This document shows, piece after piece, positions 60,438 to 64,000 of a stretch of DNA of 64,000 nt. Position 1 is the first letter of the stretch. Each line of letters starts with the position of its first letter. The notes under the pieces were generated by a model that worked only from the letters and a program-made list of their open reading frames with translations, ran no database searches and had not been told where the DNA came from. The DNA comes from Acidobacteriota bacterium (GTDB lineage Bacteria; Acidobacteriota; Vicinamibacteria; Vicinamibacterales; Vicinamibacteraceae). The translations under genes were made by a program, and so were the position numbers. The DNA is taken from positions 1 through 64,000 of the forward strand of contig JAEZCY010000114.1 in NCBI GenBank assembly GCA_023429845.1, read 5' to 3'.

Positions 60438-61316
60438 TCACCTTCCTTGTGTGGTCTGTCGATCGGGCTGCAAGGTCCATGTGCTGACGCGCAGGGCCGG
60501 CTGCGGAGCCCGGCCGCGGGCCTGGAGGCACGCCGCGATCCGGACCGGTGTGCTTACGGCCTCCGGGAAGCGCCACTTGCGCACGAGCGAGCGCGGCCGA
60601 CCCGTGGCCACGACGTCCGGCGCGCCGCCGCTCGGGATGAACACCTGCGCCGCGTCGATCTGGATGTCGTCGAGCAGCGACACGAGCTGAACGTCCCGGG
60701 AGGCCACCGTGTCGGACGGCCAGGCGCCGACCGATTCGCCAGCGTACAGTTCTCGACGCCACTGCTCGTCCGACCGGCACGCGTCTGCCTCTCCTCGCGA
60801 CCGCCAGTTGAACTGCACTTCGACCTCCACACGCCGCGCGTGGGCGATGGCATTCGGACTGCCCGCCGCACCCGACGCCTCCGGAGGCCGTGCCGCCGCT
60901 CCGTCGAAACGGGGCGCGTGCTGCCACACCAGCGGAATCGCCAACGCGACTACGACCACGAGCGTAATCACGACGACGCATCCGGGTCGTCCGCCGGTCA
61001 CGGCTCGCTTCAGCGGTCGCGTGATCGAGGGGCGTTCGCGCCGTGGCTCGCGCAGCAGTTGCTCGAGCTCCGCGAGGTGCGGGTTGCCCGGGTTCGCCTC
61101 GCGTGCGCCGGCGACGAGCGTGTCGAGGCGACCCTGCGCCTCGGCCCACTCGATCAGCCGGTACGCGACGTCCGTGAGTGGCCCCTCGCCGGCGATCACG
61201 GACAAGCGCGTGTCGAGCTGAAACTCCACGAGCCGCTCCAATGCGGCCTGTCGCGGAAACGCACTGAGCAGCGCCGCATGCAGCGCCTTCTTCTGCCGGC
61301 CGTCGAGCGTGTCCAC
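60438..61316 (-). CDS. EAD1-domain transmembrane protein
   Basis: A 292-residue protein. Residues 1-88 (LDGRQKKALHAALLSAFPRQAALERLVEF, DVAYRLIEWAEAQGRLDTLVAGAREANPGNPHLAELEQLL) match effector-associated domain 1, a death-fold-like helical adaptor that links partners in bacterial conflict systems. A basic linker leads to one transmembrane helix at about 112-131 (GCVVVITLVVVVALAIPLVW), followed by a 150-residue extracytoplasmic beta-rich domain of unknown type. GTG 61316 has GGGAGG upstream. It lies between the caspase and a lipoprotein, and probably recruits the caspase to the membrane. Confidence 0.8.
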   Translation of the reverse strand: MDTLDGRQKKALHAALLSAFPRQAALERLVEFQLDTRLSVIAGEGPLTDVAYRLIEWAEAQGRLDTLVAGAREANPGNPHLAELEQLLREPRRERPSITRPLKRAVTGGRPGCVVVITLVVVVALAIPLVWQHAPRFDGAAARPPEASGAAGSPNAIAHARRVEVEVQFNWRSRGEADACRSDEQWRRELYAGESVGAWPSDTVASRDVQLVSLLDDIQIDAAQVFIPSGGAPDVVATGRPRSLVRKWRFPEAVSTPVRIAACLQARGRAPQPALRVSTWTLQPDRQTTQGR

Positions 61317-61359
61317 GTGCCTCCCCGTCCGCGGGGGCGGCAGCCCCCCCGCCGCGGCC

Positions 61360-62163
61360 TCACGCGAAGATCCGCCGCCGCTTGTTCGCGTTGCTCCCCT
61401 CGAGCTGCGGATTCTGCGGGTAGTCCTCGATGAGACTGATGATGCGCTTGTGGAGGCGATTGTACGTGAGGAGGTCAGGCGACTCGCGGATGGCCTTGAT
61501 CGCGTAGAACGTCATCGCCCCGTGGTACGTGCCCTCGATGTTTGCGTCGTACGAGTACTCCTTGTCGCTGCAGCCGCTCAGCAACACCTCCTTCATCGCG
61601 GACTCGGGGTGCTTCGTTGGCCGGTTGGCGTCGGCTCGCCAGGGGTTCTCCAGGACCTTGCCGCCACGCAGGGCGGGGTTGAGGAACCGTACGCGCCTGT
61701 CGTCGGGGGTGCGGAAGCCGGCGCCGCTCGCCGCCACCGACGCCCGTGTGGCCGTGCCCGAATGACAGTTGTCGAGGATCACGGCCAGGTGGACGTCGGG
61801 CGGGAGATTCTCGAACAGCTCCCGCAGCTCGTCGTCCACGATGTCGTTGTCGGCGACGTCGTACGGGCAGAGGCATTCGTCGTACCGGCTCTCGTCGCCG
61901 TCGGTGTCCACCTTGTACGACCCGTGCGAGGAGTTGGTGAACACGAGCACGTCGCCGGCGCGGGCGCGGGCGAGGAGCGTCTTCAGGCCAGCCATCATGC
62001 GAGCTTTCGTCGCCTCCGCATCGAGCAGCATCGCGATGTCGTCGAAGCCGTAGATCTCCTTCAGCACGCGCGCCCACGCCCTGGCGTCGTTCACGCAGCC
62101 GTTCAGGTCGGACCCGTCGTACGGATAGTCGTTGATGCCCACGCACAACGCCTTCTTCGCCAT
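61360..62163 (-). CDS. Caspase-family (C14) orthocaspase
   Basis: A 267-residue stand-alone caspase-fold peptidase. KKALCVGINDYPYDGSDLNGCVNDA is the typical first strand, His80 in VLVFTNSSHGSY and Cys133 in LAVILDNCHSGT form the catalytic dyad, and YDECLCPYDVADNDIVDDEL gives the acidic substrate pocket. SCSDKEYSYD-like LSGCSDKEYSYDANIEGTYHGAMTFYAI follows. Metacaspase-type enzymes cleave after Arg or Lys and, in bacterial defence, kill infected cells. AGAGGAG precedes the ATG. The gene sits between a CHAT-like membrane gene and the EAD1 gene. Confidence 0.9.
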   Translation of the reverse strand: MAKKALCVGINDYPYDGSDLNGCVNDARAWARVLKEIYGFDDIAMLLDAEATKARMMAGLKTLLARARAGDVLVFTNSSHGSYKVDTDGDESRYDECLCPYDVADNDIVDDELRELFENLPPDVHLAVILDNCHSGTATRASVAASGAGFRTPDDRRVRFLNPALRGGKVLENPWRADANRPTKHPESAMKEVLLSGCSDKEYSYDANIEGTYHGAMTFYAIKAIRESPDLLTYNRLHKRIISLIEDYPQNPQLEGSNANKRRRIFA

Positions 62164-62196
62164 AGCGTCTCCTCTGGTGCAGGCACGCGTCGTCGT

Positions 62197-64000
62197 TCAG
62201 GGCGTCCGGGCGACGTAGACCGTGACCTGCAGCGCGAGCTCGCTTGCCGAGTCGCGCGGCAGCAGCCGCTGCGCCAGTGTGAACACCACCTGCCTGGCAC
62301 GCGTGGTGAACTCGTGCGGGTCGATGAGCCTGCCCGTACGTGCAGCGGCGAGACGACGCCCGAACAGGCGCACCAGTTCGGCGCCGAGCTCTCCATCGAG
62401 CGGCGGCAGCACGACGACGAGCGGCACACCGTGCTCGGCGAGCGCGGCGCCGATGATGCGCAGCTGGGCGCAGGTTTCGCGCGTGGCCGGCGACACGTCG
62501 AGCGCAGGTCGTCGCGGCGACTGGATGAGGACCGCAGCGACCCCGGGGAACGCGTGAACGAGAAGCGAGGCGTCGAGTAGCGTGCCGCGGTTCCCGCTCA
62601 ACGATTCCAGCGTGCCCTGGACGTCCGATCGCTCGCCTCGGTCCATCTCGAAGAAGAGGCCGTTCGGTGTGTCCACGGTGCGCGCCACAACGTGGACCAG
62701 CGCGATCTCGGGGTGGGACGACCCCTGCCGGACCTGTTCGGCGGCAATCGCCTGCAGTTGCACGTGACCGCCGCGAGCTGCCGGCTCCCATGCATACAGC
62801 GCCTGCCGCTGGTCGGCCGGCGAGGGCGCCACCGTCGCCACCACCCAGGCGCGGCCCGGCGACCACGCGGTGGCCGCGGGGGCGCGGACGGCGCGCACGC
62901 GCCGCACGACGGCAGGCCGAAGGCGATCGTGCTCGACAATGCCGGACCAGACGAGCGCCTCCCAACAGGGCCATGCGGTCGCCAGCGCGACGTCGAGCCA
63001 CGCCCGCTCCAGGGGCGGCGACGACGGCAACGGCGAGGACAGAGCCGTGCCGGCCGGCGGCTGACGGAGTGCGTCGAGGCCCGCATAGGCGTCGGTGCGG
63101 CGCACCCGCAACGGGAACTGCGTCACTGGCGCTCCCGAACCATCGGCGAGTGACACGGCGACATCGAGTGCGCCGAGCCGCGTGCTTCCCGGCGAGGAGC
63201 GTGCGGCAGTCACCTGCACCGTCCACGTCTCGACAGGGGCCGGCGCCGCGGCGCGTGTCTTCCATGCCCAGGCGATCGCACCCAGCAGGCCCATGCTCAG
63301 CAGCGCCGCGACCCACAGCGGCGCCCCAGCCGCCGTCGCCCCGGCAGCGACGAGCACCACAGCCACACCGAATGCCGCGCCGACCCACCGGCGGGCGGGC
63401 GGGCGCGGTGGTGGCGTGTCGACGATGACGGGGAGGCTCGTGGATGCGGCGGGGAGGCCCGCTGCGCGGTCTGCCGGGGGTGGCTCGCTCGCGTCCGCGT
63501 CCGCCACAACAGGGGTCGTCGAGCGGGGCGGCATCGGCGGCGCGACCGCGCCCGTCTGCGTAATCCTCGTCAGGCCCGCGTCCCCACCGCTCGGCCAGTC
63601 ACGCAGTTCCACGGGCAACGCCGACGGATCACCGAACAACACCTCCGGCCGCACGCCGCCGATCTTCCACTGCTGCAACGCGACGATCCGATGCAGCCAG
63701 GGGATCCACTCGGCGACGGCCGGAGGCGCGCTCAACGGAATCCGCGCCCCTTCGAGCGCAGGCCACGGCAGCACGGCATCTCCCAGGCCCGAGGCCGCCT
63801 GATGCGCTTGGAGCAGATCGTGCGCGGCGTGCAGCGCCCCGAGATCGACGGCGTCGCGCGTCACCCCGGCCCGCACCCGCGTCAACGTCAGCAGCGTCGT
63901 GACCAGCCAGACCCCGACCGAGTCGTGCGCGTCCTCGTACCACGTCAGCGCGAGCGCCAGCAGCCGCATCGCCGGGGTCGGCAGACGGAGCGCGAGCAGC
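62197..64000 (-). CDS. Partial membrane protein with degenerate CHAT-like C-terminal domain
   Basis: The frame is open to the window edge, so the N-terminus is missing or starts at ATG 63969 (590 residues). Residues from 63969: a helical N-terminal part, a Pro-rich linker, two membrane helices (about 196-213 and 218-236), a beta-rich region, and a C-terminal 160 residues resembling a CHAT caspase-like domain. There, HPEIALVHVVARTVDTPNGLFF, VAAVLIQSPRRPA, IGAALAEHGVPLVVVLPPL and the terminal ARQVVFTLAQRLL follow the CHAT order. But ART stands where His-Gly is expected, and IQSP where the Cys is. It looks like a non-catalytic CHAT relative. First visible gene of the caspase operon. Confidence 0.65.
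   Translation of the reverse strand, partial: LLALRLPTPAMRLLALALTWYEDAHDSVGVWLVTTLLTLTRVRAGVTRDAVDLGALHAAHDLLQAHQAASGLGDAVLPWPALEGARIPLSAPPAVAEWIPWLHRIVALQQWKIGGVRPEVLFGDPSALPVELRDWPSGGDAGLTRITQTGAVAPPMPPRSTTPVVADADASEPPPADRAAGLPAASTSLPVIVDTPPPRPPARRWVGAAFGVAVVLVAAGATAAGAPLWVAALLSMGLLGAIAWAWKTRAAAPAPVETWTVQVTAARSSPGSTRLGALDVAVSLADGSGAPVTQFPLRVRRTDAYAGLDALRQPPAGTALSSPLPSSPPLERAWLDVALATAWPCWEALVWSGIVEHDRLRPAVVRRVRAVRAPAATAWSPGRAWVVATVAPSPADQRQALYAWEPAARGGHVQLQAIAAEQVRQGSSHPEIALVHVVARTVDTPNGLFFEMDRGERSDVQGTLESLSGNRGTLLDASLLVHAFPGVAAVLIQSPRRPALDVSPATRETCAQLRIIGAALAEHGVPLVVVLPPLDGELGAELVRLFGRRLAAARTGRLIDPHEFTTRARQVVFTLAQRLLPRDSASELALQVTVYVARTP

Overview
The window is high-GC DNA packed with genes on both strands, with short intergenic gaps and many 1-4 bp stop/start overlaps. 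The gene content (outer-membrane beta-barrel proteins, lipoproteins, TPR-coupled sigma-54-type regulator, M28/M14 peptidases with signal sequences, GH29 fucosidase, caspase/EAD genes, a RAYT with REP hairpins) suggests a free-living, Gram-negative, protein- and glycan-degrading bacterium. An Acidobacteriota of the Vicinamibacteria/Luteitalea type is my best guess, by inference only. No rRNA, tRNA, CRISPR array or replication origin was seen.

Layout. 1-3464: end of an unidentified gene, then a large Eco57I-like adenine methyltransferase that starts inside its stop codon; probably the tail of a restriction or defence operon whose head lies outside. 3436-10241: panE-tauE-DUF1634, a flavin amine oxidase wrecked by an internal deletion, a PfkB sugar kinase, an M14 peptidase and a purple-acid-phosphatase-like enzyme. 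10405-18945: D-threonine-aldolase-like enzyme, an orphan bacterial-microcompartment shell protein, YbjQ, phhB, thiO, several secreted or hypothetical proteins, and a DUF442 phosphatase-like gene coupled to an aromatic amino-acid decarboxylase. 19087-25003: two tandem beta-barrel proteins, an aminotransferase, a J-domain protein, an alpha-L-fucosidase and an alkaline-phosphatase-superfamily enzyme. 25142-25853: a REP-associated tyrosine transposase (RAYT) between inverted REP hairpins. 25901-30384: a sigma-54-type activator and a subtilase ending in 15 tandem SLVWGD hexapeptides. 30710-36468: peptide ABC transporter parts without ATPases, a DapA-family aldolase, an EEP-fold enzyme and a small secreted protein.

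36542-43246 is a histidine operon (hisI-G-D-C-B-H-F, then hisA). It is preceded by a consensus promoter, a 26-residue leader peptide with seven consecutive His codons, and an intrinsic terminator: a textbook attenuator. HisD, HisC and HisH each carry a low-complexity insertion whose DNA holds an inverted repeat. The one in hisH has exactly the geometry of the REP hairpins by the RAYT. 43297-59605 holds an M28 peptidase, an MFS exporter, a PIG-L deacetylase, a phosphodiester glycosidase, a PilT-like ATPase, a SpoU methylase, an amidohydrolase, a vapBC pair, purE-purK and a SulP transporter. 59559-64000 is a four-gene operon running off the right edge: a membrane protein with a degenerate CHAT-like domain, an orthocaspase, an EAD1-transmembrane protein and a lipoprotein. 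It looks like a membrane-linked caspase conflict system.

A recurring regulatory theme is a TAnnnT-type -10 box 3-9 nt before the start codon of at least fifteen first-in-operon genes, including the his leader peptide. Internal genes such as phhB, hisB and the caspase have good Shine-Dalgarno sequences. This predicts widespread leaderless mRNA.
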